Assembly (NCBI RefSeq): GCF_018595715.1
Contig: NZ_JAHEOJ010000015.1
Location: 1 to 64,000 of the forward strand
Direction of reading: 5' to 3'
Source: Glaciecola sp. XM2
GTDB lineage: Bacteria; Pseudomonadota; Gammaproteobacteria; Enterobacterales; Alteromonadaceae
DNA length: 64,000 nucleotides
The translations under genes and the position numbers were made by a program. This document shows, piece by piece, positions 55,958-64,000 of the stretch. Under the pieces are notes generated by a model that searched no databases, had not been told where the DNA came from, and saw only the letters and a list, made by a program, of their open reading frames with translations. The first letter of the stretch is position 1; each line of letters begins with the position of its first letter.

Positions 55958-56608
55958 TTATAGGCTGAATGATTTTGAGACTGAGAAATAAAGCGTCTCG
56001 TCATTATCTAAATCACTGTTACTTTTGATAAAGGCCATACCAAAATCAAATCCTTCATATGAAGCGCCGTAGCCAACTTCACCGTAATGGCCTTCATAGT
56101 CGCCACCAAACACACCAAATGTGCCATAGAAGCCGCCATTTTCAGCAGTAATACCTAAGAAAGTATATGAATCATCTGGATCGCTTTCACCGTCTCTTTC
56201 ACCAAGCGTGTATTCAACGCTTAAAAAGCCGTAGCCTGCAGATAAGTTAATTTCGTTATATTCAGTATCGAAGTCACCTGTGTATTGATACGAGGTAACG
56301 CCAGCACCTAGCGATAATCCGTTCTCAAATTCGAAGCCATAACCGCCATAGATATCAATTTCAAGACCCGCTCCGCTCTCGCCATCAGTGCCGACATCAG
56401 CGACCCAAACACCGCCATAAAAACCACCTGACTCTACATCAACACCACCGTTTGCTGTGGCGCTGTTGTTTTGAACAATACCACGGAAGTGATATTCACT
56501 AAGTACGCCAATGTTAGCAGACCATTCAGTTTCGGCCATCGCCTGTGTACTAATAAAGGTTGTTGCCAATAAAGATGCCGCAATGGCCGTTTTTTTGATG
56601 TTTAGCAT
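55958..56608 (-). CDS. TorF-family outer-membrane porin-like protein
   Basis: A 216-residue beta-barrel protein. Signal peptide to about residue 25 (ending MAETE). The strand pattern (alternating aromatic and small residues), EYHFRGIVQNNSATANGGVDVE and the C-terminal SKSFSL with final aromatic-plus-Leu fit the TorF or gcw_chp family of putative porins. Substrate unknown. Monocistronic. Confidence 0.85.
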   Translation of the reverse strand: MLNIKKTAIAASLLATTFISTQAMAETEWSANIGVLSEYHFRGIVQNNSATANGGVDVESGGFYGGVWVADVGTDGESGAGLEIDIYGGYGFEFENGLSLGAGVTSYQYTGDFDTEYNEINLSAGYGFLSVEYTLGERDGESDPDDSYTFLGITAENGGFYGTFGVFGGDYEGHYGEVGYGASYEGFDFGMAFIKSNSDLDNDETLYFSVSKSFSL

Positions 56609-56925
56609 GTGTGTTCTCCATAATTTACAAAAAGTGTATTTTTAAAACGTGGCAATATTATTATTATTGTTATGTCGCTAGTTACTTTGGCTTTAGCAAA
56701 AGCAGTGCCTGAAAACAAATTACGGTAAAATTTAAATTTAACTTACTGTTTTAATTGAGCTTAATATAAATTTGATTAAAGACTGCCCGCTCTAACATTG
56801 GAGAGAGTATGGTAAATAATGGTCCAATTGCACCAAAATAAGCCATTATCCCCATTAAAGGGCAGGGTTTTCACTTTGCCTATCTCAGGAAGTTCGTTAC
56901 ACTTCGTTTTTTTATTGGAGGTTGT
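56609..56925. promoter_or_regulatory. Divergent promoter region of the porin and rpe
   Basis: 317 bases, AT-rich near the porin start (repeated ATT triplets at about 56656-56668). TTGGAGG precedes the rpe ATG. No known operator was recognised. Confidence 0.4.
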
Positions 56926-57588
56926 ATGAATTCACCGCTAATTGCTCCATCCATACTCTCAGCTGATTTTGCTCGTCTAGGCCAAGAAGTAGAAGATGTA
57001 TTAGCAGCGGGAGCTGACGTTGTCCATTTTGATGTGATGGACAACCACTATGTCCCTAACCTTACCTTTGGACCAATGATTTGCAGCGCCTTGCGTGATT
57101 ATGGGATCACCGCCGATATTGATGTACACCTAATGGTCAGCCCTGTAGATGCATTAATTGATAGCTTTGCAAAAGCTGGTGCGAGCATGATTAGCTTTCA
57201 CCCCGAAGCCAGCCAGCATGTTGACCGAAGTGTTCAACTCATTAAAGAGCATGGCTGCAAAGTAGGATTAGCCTTAAATCCAGCGACACCTCTCAATGTG
57301 TTGGATCATGTCATTCACAAGCTTGATTATGTGTTGATTATGTCGGTTAACCCAGGCTTTGGTGGTCAAGCATTCATCGAACATAGTCTAGATAAGATTA
57401 AGGCGCTTAGAGCATGGGCCGATTCGTTAAAACTAGACCTGCGCATAGAAGTGGATGGCGGTATTAATACTAAAAACATTGCCGATGTGAGAAAAGCCGG
57501 TGCCGATATGTTTGTCGCAGGCTCAGCCATCTTCAATAGTGACGATTATCATCAAACCATTTCGGCAATGAAGAACGCCATTAAATAA
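56926..57588 (+). CDS. rpe: Ribulose-phosphate 3-epimerase
   Basis: A 220-residue TIM-barrel enzyme of the pentose phosphate pathway. [38 protein letters not shown]-like [20 protein letters not shown] and VDGGINTKN contain the metal and substrate residues. gph, usually next, is absent; trpS follows. Confidence 0.97.
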   Translation: MNSPLIAPSILSADFARLGQEVEDVLAAGADVVHFDVMDNHYVPNLTFGPMICSALRDYGITADIDVHLMVSPVDALIDSFAKAGASMISFHPEASQHVDRSVQLIKEHGCKVGLALNPATPLNVLDHVIHKLDYVLIMSVNPGFGGQAFIEHSLDKIKALRAWADSLKLDLRIEVDGGINTKNIADVRKAGADMFVAGSAIFNSDDYHQTISAMKNAIK

Positions 57589-57630
57589 CCTATTTTTTAA
57601 ATTATTACCGCTGTTTTACAAGGAAAATTC

Positions 57631-58638
57631 ATGTCTTCAGATAGACCTGTCGTTTTAAGTGGCTGCCAACCCTCTGGGCAGTTGACCATGGGCAATTACA
57701 TGGGTGCATTGCGCCAATGGGTAGCCATGCAGTCAACTCACGATTGTTTGTATATGATCGTCGATTTACACGCCATCACGGTGCGCCAAGACCCAAAAGC
57801 ATTGCAACAAGCCTGTCTTGATGGCCTATCACTCTATTTGGCATGCGGTATTGACCCACAAAAAAGCACCATTTTTATGCAGTCGCATGTGCCCGCACAC
57901 GCGCAGTTAGGTTGGGTGCTCAATTGCTATACGCAAATGGGCGAGCTCAATAGAATGACGCAGTTTAAAGACAAATCGCAAAAAAACGTCAACAACATTA
58001 ATGTGGGGCTTTACGCCTATCCGGTGCTACAAGCGGCAGATATATTGCTGTATCAAGCCAATGAAGTCCCCATTGGTGAAGACCAAAAGCAACATCTAGA
58101 ACTCACGAGAGATATCGCTACGCGGTTTAACAACATATATGGCGACGTCTTTACGATGCCCGAGCCCTTCATTCCTGAGGCTGGCGCGCGCGTAATGAGC
58201 CTGCAAGATCCTACCAAGAAAATGTCGAAGTCAGATGACAATCCAAACAATTTTATTGGCCTTTTAGAAGACCCCAAAAAACTCACGAAAAAAATTAAAC
58301 GCGCGGTCACAGACAGTGATGAACAAGCGCGCATTTATTTTGACGTTGCTGAAAAGCCCGGCGTTTCCAACCTGCTTTCTTTGCTATCGTGCGCCACAGG
58401 CAAATCTATCGAGTCCTTGGTGCCAGAGTACGAAGACAAAATGTATGGACATCTAAAAGGTGACGTTGCCGATGCAGTGGTATCAATGCTAGAGCCCATC
58501 CAAAGCGAATACGCTCGAATTCGCAATGACCACAGTTACTTACATGACGTTATGCAGCAAGGAAGTGCTAAAGCACAAGCCATTGCGTCCGATACACTAA
58601 GTAAGGTGTATAACAAATTAGGTTTTGTGCCAAGGTAA
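57631..58638 (+). CDS. trpS: Tryptophanyl-tRNA synthetase
   Basis: A 335-residue class I synthetase. [14 protein letters not shown] contains the TxGN form of HIGH, and [11 protein letters not shown] is the KMSKS loop. Normal length for the bacterial form. Confidence 0.97.
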   Translation: MSSDRPVVLSGCQPSGQLTMGNYMGALRQWVAMQSTHDCLYMIVDLHAITVRQDPKALQQACLDGLSLYLACGIDPQKSTIFMQSHVPAHAQLGWVLNCYTQMGELNRMTQFKDKSQKNVNNINVGLYAYPVLQAADILLYQANEVPIGEDQKQHLELTRDIATRFNNIYGDVFTMPEPFIPEAGARVMSLQDPTKKMSKSDDNPNNFIGLLEDPKKLTKKIKRAVTDSDEQARIYFDVAEKPGVSNLLSLLSCATGKSIESLVPEYEDKMYGHLKGDVADAVVSMLEPIQSEYARIRNDHSYLHDVMQQGSAKAQAIASDTLSKVYNKLGFVPR

Positions 58639-58643
58639 GTGAC

Positions 58644-59222
58644 GTGGTCGTTATAATCGACAATTATGATTCCTTCACATACAACCTAGTGCGTTATTTT
58701 GAAGAACTCAATCAATCGGTAACTTTATTCAAAAACGACGATATTGCTACTGAAGATTTGTTGAACATGGATTTTCAACATTTGGTCATTTCACCTGGAC
58801 CATGCTCCCCTGATGAGTCTGGTATTTCGCTGGCCGCTATTGATGCGTTGAAAGGCAAAGTACCCATATTAGGGGTTTGCTTAGGTCATCAGGCAATTGC
58901 GCAAGTAATGGGTGGAACTGTAGAGCGTGCGAAACATATTCGCCATGGAAAAACATCGAATATTGTTTGTGAGCCAAGCTCTCGACTGTTTGCAAATGTG
59001 AGTGAAAGATTTGTCGCAACAAGGTACCACTCGTTAATTGTGGCGCCAACGACCTTACCAGCATCGTTTCGCGTTAGCGCATGGTGCCAAGACTTTGATG
59101 AAGCTGAAGTAATGGCGATAGAAGATCATCACCTGCGCCTTTACGGCGTGCAGTTTCATCCAGAATCTTTATTAACAGAATTTGGACATAAGGTTTTACA
59201 AAACTTTTTAACACTTGGGTAG
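58644..59222 (+). CDS. pabA: Glutamine amidotransferase of aminodeoxychorismate/anthranilate synthase
   Basis: A 192-residue class I glutamine amidotransferase. IDNYDSFTYNLVRYFEEL, GVCLGHQAIAQVMGG (catalytic Cys) and VQFHPES (catalytic His) are classic. It could supply ammonia for folate or tryptophan synthesis; no partner pabB or trpE is in the window. GTG start, 5 bases after trpS. Confidence 0.9.
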   Translation: MVVIIDNYDSFTYNLVRYFEELNQSVTLFKNDDIATEDLLNMDFQHLVISPGPCSPDESGISLAAIDALKGKVPILGVCLGHQAIAQVMGGTVERAKHIRHGKTSNIVCEPSSRLFANVSERFVATRYHSLIVAPTTLPASFRVSAWCQDFDEAEVMAIEDHHLRLYGVQFHPESLLTEFGHKVLQNFLTLG

Positions 59223-59225
59223 TGA

Positions 59226-60440
59226 ATGAAAAAAAGCGTTTCTCAATTAGCCTCCGTTTATAATGGCAGATTCGAACAACTGCTGCTGTCGACTGATGAG
59301 GCCATCATTTTGTCGGGACAAAAAACCGAAATGATGAAAATGCTTGAAGACTCAGAGCAGGCGGAATCACGCCGAAAACTTCTGATGGTAGAAGAGTTAG
59401 CAAACAAGCAACGAGAAGTCGCCGCCACTGCCGAAAATAACTTCATGCATGAAATTGAATCACAGTTTCATAGCACGTTAATCCCCGCTCTCGAAAAACG
59501 CTTTAACGATGTAGATGACATGCTCTACAAAGTGCTGGATTTTGACCTCGCCATTGGTAAGTTGCTCGATGTGCTTTATACCGAATCTTGCTCTATATCG
59601 CGCCTTGTGCAGTGCATCGAGCAGGTTAAATGGCTTGAAATATCCATTCTCAAATTTGTACGCCAACCGAAGTATCGCCGCGTGGATTCACAAGGTCACC
59701 CTGTGATATTGAAAACCATCAGCAGTGCATTAAGCTTTATCGGTATTGAAAGCTTACGCTCCTTGATCCCTGTTTTAATCGCCAAACACTGTATGCCGCC
59801 TCACTCTGAGTTCACACCTGATCTTCAAAAACATCTGTGGTTGTATACCATCGGCACTGGCAACATCGCCAAAGCGTTGGCAGCAAAACGTGGGATAAAG
59901 CCCCATTTTGGGTTTAACCTTGGTTTACTCTCAAACATTGGTCGCTCGATTATCGCTACGATGTACTTACGCTCATTTGACGATACCTTACGCGAAAGAA
60001 TTATTGATGCTCGTAAACGAAATAATCCCGTACAGGCCAAGGCACTCGCTGCGTTAAAGCCCTCACATCGTTATTTGATGTCGTTGTGGAATCGTCATGC
60101 GTCACAAATTACGTCCGACATTTTCAACAAGCTCGGATGTAAATGGCTGCTCATCGGCATGGGTTTTCAAGACTATATTGCGATTCGTAGCATCAGCTAT
60201 AAATTTCTGGAAGAGCACAACCTGCACCCCCTTACGAAATTGCTTTTCAATGCACAGGGGTATATGCAATTTAAAATGATGCAATCTCATAAGTTGATGA
60301 GTAAAGAAGCGTCGATGCTTTACTTGCGTAATTTTGGCATCAAATCAGACGATGTAGCGCTGGTTACCAAGATTAATTTGACAGGGATTGAGCTGAAAAT
60401 TGCAGAATCTGCTCCAGAAGATACCCAAACCCCCTCATAA
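59226..60440 (+). CDS. HDOD-domain protein
   Basis: A 404-residue protein. The N-terminal 130 residues are helical. An HDOD domain spans about 140-330 (ISSALSFIGIESLRSLIPVLIAKH, AAKRGIKPHFGFNLGLLSNIGRSIIA). HDOD proteins resemble HD phosphohydrolases but lack catalytic residues and act in signalling. It follows pabA after 3 bases. The role is unknown. Confidence 0.75.
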   Translation: MKKSVSQLASVYNGRFEQLLLSTDEAIILSGQKTEMMKMLEDSEQAESRRKLLMVEELANKQREVAATAENNFMHEIESQFHSTLIPALEKRFNDVDDMLYKVLDFDLAIGKLLDVLYTESCSISRLVQCIEQVKWLEISILKFVRQPKYRRVDSQGHPVILKTISSALSFIGIESLRSLIPVLIAKHCMPPHSEFTPDLQKHLWLYTIGTGNIAKALAAKRGIKPHFGFNLGLLSNIGRSIIATMYLRSFDDTLRERIIDARKRNNPVQAKALAALKPSHRYLMSLWNRHASQITSDIFNKLGCKWLLIGMGFQDYIAIRSISYKFLEEHNLHPLTKLLFNAQGYMQFKMMQSHKLMSKEASMLYLRNFGIKSDDVALVTKINLTGIELKIAESAPEDTQTPS

Positions 60441-60773
60441 CCCCAATATTTTTTTGCATGAATATGCTTTTTGATTTTATAGCATAGCCCGAATCTTTTA
60501 GCGCGCACCGGCTCAAAGACATTGTCGTAATTGCTAACGACAACGCGCTTTGCTCAAGCGTTAAATAAAGGTAAATATAATTATTCATTAACTATGCAAA
60601 TATCTGCATATCACAATAAAAACAAGCTCTTGAGCACTTTTATAGTAGCGACTCACAGCATTTATTCTGTCATAATAAGCGTCGATTTTATGTTCGTTAC
60701 GGATACATTCAGGCCGATTTTTAATTAAAGGGCGCGTTGCGAACAATGTTTTATTGAGCCATTAGAGGTGTTT
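60441..60773 (+). promoter_or_regulatory. argD/astC upstream region
   Basis: A 333-base gap. It contains the ArgR-box-like pair at 60572-60610 and AT-rich sequence. No small gene is convincing. Confidence 0.5.
60572..60610 (+). promoter_or_regulatory. Pair of ArgR-box-like sites upstream of argD
   Basis: AATATAATTATTCA (60574-60587) and the palindrome TATGCAAATATCTGCATA (60593-60610) fit ARG boxes, with centres 21 bases apart as for tandem boxes. They lie about 165 bases before the argD start. Confidence 0.6.
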
Positions 60774-61982
60774 ATGCAAGTAACCAGAAGTACATTTAAT
60801 GAAGTTATGGTGCCCAACTATAATCCAGCAGAAATGGTACCTGTGCGTGGCGAAGGTGCGCGTGTATGGGATCAGAACGACATTGAATATATCGATTTTG
60901 CAGGCGGCATTGCCGTCAACGTCCTTGGGCATTGCCACCCTGAGCTTGTAAAAGTATTAGCAGAGCAAGGCGCTAAGCTTTGGCATTTGAGCAACGTATT
61001 TACGAATGAGCCAGCGCTCAGATTAGCGAAGAAATTAGTAGACGCGACATTTGCCGATAAAGTGTACTTTGCCAATTCGGGCGCAGAGGCCAACGAAGCC
61101 GCGTTAAAACTAGCAAGAAGATACGCACTTGACCACTTTGGTGAAGAAAAAGACCAGATTATCGCTTTTGCCAAGGGCTTTCATGGCCGCACATTTTTCA
61201 CCGTTACTGTAGGTGGGCAGCCAGCTTATTCAGATGGATTCGGCCCAAAGCCAGGCGCGGTAATGCATTGTGAATACAATAACCTTGATGCACTAAAAGA
61301 ACTTATCTCAGATCGCACTTGTGCTGTCATGATGGAGCCAATGCAGGGCGAAGGCGGCATCATTGTACCCGATCCGGCTTTTGTTAAAGGTGTCAGAGAA
61401 CTGTGCGACCAACATAACGCACTGCTTATTTTTGATGAGGTTCAGTCGGGCATGGGACGAACTGGAAAGCTCTACGAATATATGAATTTAGGCGTTACGC
61501 CCGATATATTAACCACTGCAAAATCATTAGGTGGTGGTTTCCCGGTGGGCGCTATGTTAACTACCGACAAAATATCTGCCAGCTTAAAGCCTGGGACCCA
61601 TGGGAGTACTTACGGCGGAAACCCACTAGCATGTGCAGTAGCTGAAAAAGTGTTTGATATCGTCAACAACCCTGAAATCTTAGACGGTGTTGCCCACAAA
61701 GAAGCTTTATTTAGAAAAATACTTGGCCAAATTAATGAGAAATATGACGTTTTCTCAGAAATACGCGGCAAAGGCATGTTGTTAGGTTGTGCACTTAACG
61801 AGAAGTATAAAGGACGTGCAAAAGACTTTATGACCGCAGCAAACGCTGAGCATCTTATGTGCCTTATCGCCGGTATGGACGTGATTCGCTTCGCGCCATC
61901 GCTGTTAATTACAGACGAGGAAATTACAGAAGGTCTAGCACGCTTCGAACGAGGCATTGCTAAAGTGCTTGCGAATAGTTAA
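60774..61982 (+). CDS. argD: Acetylornithine/succinylornithine aminotransferase
   Basis: A 402-residue pyridoxal-phosphate enzyme. [29 protein letters not shown]-type and the lysine in [14 protein letters not shown] are characteristic. The same family serves arginine synthesis (ArgD) and succinylornithine catabolism (AstC). Here it heads astA and astD, so it probably does both. The ATG at 60774 follows TTAGAGGT; the in-frame GTG at 60768 is less likely. Confidence 0.93.
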   Translation: MQVTRSTFNEVMVPNYNPAEMVPVRGEGARVWDQNDIEYIDFAGGIAVNVLGHCHPELVKVLAEQGAKLWHLSNVFTNEPALRLAKKLVDATFADKVYFANSGAEANEAALKLARRYALDHFGEEKDQIIAFAKGFHGRTFFTVTVGGQPAYSDGFGPKPGAVMHCEYNNLDALKELISDRTCAVMMEPMQGEGGIIVPDPAFVKGVRELCDQHNALLIFDEVQSGMGRTGKLYEYMNLGVTPDILTTAKSLGGGFPVGAMLTTDKISASLKPGTHGSTYGGNPLACAVAEKVFDIVNNPEILDGVAHKEALFRKILGQINEKYDVFSEIRGKGMLLGCALNEKYKGRAKDFMTAANAEHLMCLIAGMDVIRFAPSLLITDEEITEGLARFERGIAKVLANS

Positions 61983-62000
61983 TTCAAATAGGCCTTTTAT

Positions 62001-63041
62001 ATGTTAGTTATTCGTCCAATCACCGACAGTGATTACCCAGCGCTTTTGACCATTGCCCAAGAATCCGGCATAGGCTTCACGTCTTTGCCGGTCAACGAGC
62101 AGCTTTTGCGCAAAAAGATTGTTGACGCCAAAGCCGCATTTAACAGTACCCCACAAAAAGCGGGCTCTGAAAGCTATTTATTTGTGATGGAAAACACAGA
62201 AACCGGCGAGGTGGTTGGTACATCTGGCATTGAGGCGACTGTGGGCCTGCATGATGCATTTTACCATTATCATGTTGGTAAAGTCGTGCATGCGTCTCGC
62301 GAGTTAGGTGTGCACAATACCGTTGAAATACTGACCTTTTGCAATGATTACACCGGTGTAAGTGAAATTTGCACATTGTTTCTCAAAGAGAATGCTCGCC
62401 AAGGACAAGCCGGACGACTTTTATCAAAGTTCCGTTTTTTATTCATGGCGCAGCACCGCGAGCGATTTTCAAATACCGTCATCGCAGAAATGCGCGGCGT
62501 ATCTGATGAAGAAGGCAAAAGCCCGTTTTGGGAGTGGCTCGAACGTCACTTTTTCTCAGTAGATTTTCCTACTGCAGACTATCTAACGGGTATTGGTAAC
62601 AAAGTATTTATTGCTGAACTGATGCCCAAATACCCTATCTACGTTAACTTACTCTCAAAAGAAGCACAAGCGTGTATCGGGCAAGTCCATGAAAAAACGC
62701 GTCCAGCGCTACGCTTACTTGAACAAGAAGGTTTTCGTAACCGTGGGTATGTAGATATATTCGATGCCGGCCCTACCGTCGAAGCCGATTTGTCTAACAT
62801 ATCTACTGTGCGCAATAGCCGCGCAGTGAAAGTCACTGTAGATGACAGCCCACATTTTGAAGATGCGACTCAGTATTTCGTAATAAACGACAAAATTGTT
62901 GATTTTAGAGCGTGCGTTGCACCGGTTGTCGTAAGAGCATCAGGGGACGCATTGGTGAGCAGCGAAACGGCCAAAGCACTGCAGATTGAATCAGGCTCAA
63001 AGATTCGCGTTGCACCATGCAGCCCCACTTATTTTTCATAG
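62001..63041 (+). CDS. astA: Arginine N-succinyltransferase
   Basis: A 346-residue enzyme, first step of the AST arginine-degradation pathway, using succinyl-CoA. TSLPVNEQLLRKKI, FLKENARQGQAGRLLSKFRFLFM and FWEWLERHFFSVDFPTADYLTG are family signatures. Downstream of argD by 18 bases. Confidence 0.95.
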   Translation: MLVIRPITDSDYPALLTIAQESGIGFTSLPVNEQLLRKKIVDAKAAFNSTPQKAGSESYLFVMENTETGEVVGTSGIEATVGLHDAFYHYHVGKVVHASRELGVHNTVEILTFCNDYTGVSEICTLFLKENARQGQAGRLLSKFRFLFMAQHRERFSNTVIAEMRGVSDEEGKSPFWEWLERHFFSVDFPTADYLTGIGNKVFIAELMPKYPIYVNLLSKEAQACIGQVHEKTRPALRLLEQEGFRNRGYVDIFDAGPTVEADLSNISTVRNSRAVKVTVDDSPHFEDATQYFVINDKIVDFRACVAPVVVRASGDALVSSETAKALQIESGSKIRVAPCSPTYFS

Positions 63042-63077
63042 CGCCTCGTTATATTTAGCGTACTAAAGGAGGATTAT

Positions 63078-64000
63078 ATGCAAGACACTACTCATTTTAT
63101 TAATGGTCGTTGGGCCGCCGGAGAAGGCGAACTTTTCGAATCAATCGACCCTGCAAAAAATCAAAGCGTTTGGAAAGGCAAGGCTGCCAGCCCAGAGCAG
63201 GTAGAAAGTGCTCTTTTGGCTGCGCGAAAAGCGTTTATTGACTGGTCTTTGAGTTCATTTGAATCTCGATTGAAAATCGTCAAGCGCTTTGCGGCCCTAC
63301 TCGAAGAGCACAAACAAGAGTTCACCAAAACCATTGCCAAAGAAACTGGCAAGCCCGAATGGGAAGCCGCCACAGAAGTGGGTGCTATGATGGGTAAAGC
63401 GGGTATTTCCGAGCGTGCCTATCATGAGCGCACAGGAACGGTTGAAAACCCCATGCCGGCAGGTCGTGCCATGCTTCGTCATAGACCACATGGCGTAGTT
63501 GCTATATTTGGCCCTTATAACTTCCCAGGGCACCTGCCCAATGGGCATATAATCCCAGCGCTATTGGCAGGCAACACCATTGTATTTAAGCCAAGTGATC
63601 TTACTCCTTTAACCGCAGAGCTAGCGGTACGCTTATGGCAAAAAGCAGGGATCCCCGATGGCGTTCTAAACCTTGTACAAGGTAAAGTCACGACTGGTAA
63701 AGCACTAGCCAGTCACCCAGAAATCGACGGCTTGTTTTTCACTGGTAGCTCTACCACCGGTAAAATGTTGCATGAACAGTTTGCGGGCAGCCCCGGCAAA
63801 ATTCTTGCTTTAGAAATGGGCGGCAATAACCCACTCATTGTTACCTCAGTAGAAGATACTCGCGCTGCAGTGCACGACATTATTCAGTCTGCATTTGTCA
63901 CATCAGGACAGCGCTGCACCTGTGCAAGAAAACTCTTTATTCCAAACACACCAGAGGGTGATGCACTGTTGTCTGCCTTGGTAAGTGCAACTAAAAAGAT
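63078..64000 (+). CDS. astD: Succinylglutamate-semialdehyde dehydrogenase (3' end outside window)
   Basis: The first 307 codons of an aldehyde dehydrogenase, in the fourth step of the AST pathway. [22 protein letters not shown] is the cofactor entry region, and [14 protein letters not shown] contains the catalytic Glu, GQRCTCAR the catalytic Cys. ATG at 63078 follows AAAGGAGG. The gene runs past the end of the window. Confidence 0.95.
   Translation, partial: MQDTTHFINGRWAAGEGELFESIDPAKNQSVWKGKAASPEQVESALLAARKAFIDWSLSSFESRLKIVKRFAALLEEHKQEFTKTIAKETGKPEWEAATEVGAMMGKAGISERAYHERTGTVENPMPAGRAMLRHRPHGVVAIFGPYNFPGHLPNGHIIPALLAGNTIVFKPSDLTPLTAELAVRLWQKAGIPDGVLNLVQGKVTTGKALASHPEIDGLFFTGSSTTGKMLHEQFAGSPGKILALEMGGNNPLIVTSVEDTRAAVHDIIQSAFVTSGQRCTCARKLFIPNTPEGDALLSALVSATKK

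Noticed and set aside
1-64000. tRNA or rRNA genes
   Set aside because: No cloverleaf-like sequence or rRNA-like stretch was noticed in the intergenic regions; a tRNAscan-SE run would be needed to be certain.

Overview
The window is a chromosomal segment of a marine-type gammaproteobacterium, most likely Alteromonadales (Alteromonadaceae-like). The basis is gene order and protein character: argCBFGHA, pilMNOPQ beside a divergent PBP1A gene, aroK-aroB-damX followed by rpe-trpS-pabA, a tatABC-tatD operon, gpmI-envC, yibN-grxC-secB-gpsA, and an argD-astA-astD cluster. Species cannot be named from sequence alone.

Region 1 (1-6.2 kb) is accessory DNA. It opens with an IS110-family element of the IS1111 type. 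Its ends appear to lie inside an integron attC site, and it has a strongly folded stretch just downstream of its transposase that is a bridge-RNA candidate. Two further attC-like sites (2106-2210 and 3422-3523) bound small cassette-type genes of unknown function: a possible Imm32-like protein, a mini TonB C-terminal-domain protein, small membrane proteins, a membrane-anchored HTH protein and a PEP-CTERM protein. No integron integrase is in the window.

Region 2 (6.2-31 kb) is core genome. A minus-strand run carries tatA-tatB-tatC, a periplasmic protein gene, tatD, a 7TM diguanylate cyclase and a ChaC-like cyclotransferase. It is followed by a TonB-domain protein, a GST-like protein, erpA, a CLC channel, hemJ, a UPF0149 protein, a divergent Nramp-like transporter, envC-gpmI, yibN-grxC-secB-gpsA, trmL, a lysophospholipase-like hydrolase, a CpxRA-type two-component pair with a divergent and apparently frameshifted cpxP-like gene, a thioredoxin-like protein and a chemotaxis receptor.

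Region 3 (31-48 kb) holds arginine biosynthesis (argC, B, F, G, H, A) behind a pair of ArgR-box-like sites, then a small membrane protein, NAD-malic enzyme, PBP1A and the type IV pilus assembly operon pilMNOPQ.

Region 4 (48-64 kb) holds aroK, aroB and a damX-like gene. Where related genomes usually carry dam there is instead a phage-type N6-adenine methyltransferase gene and a GGDEF-EAL gene. Then come small membrane proteins, a TorF-like porin, rpe, trpS, pabA and an HDOD protein. The window ends in argD/astC-astA-astD, which also has a pair of ArgR-box-like sites upstream, so arginine synthesis and arginine catabolism may share one regulator. astD runs off the end.

No tRNA, rRNA or CRISPR array was seen. 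Family names come from recognising sequence motifs by eye, not from database searches.
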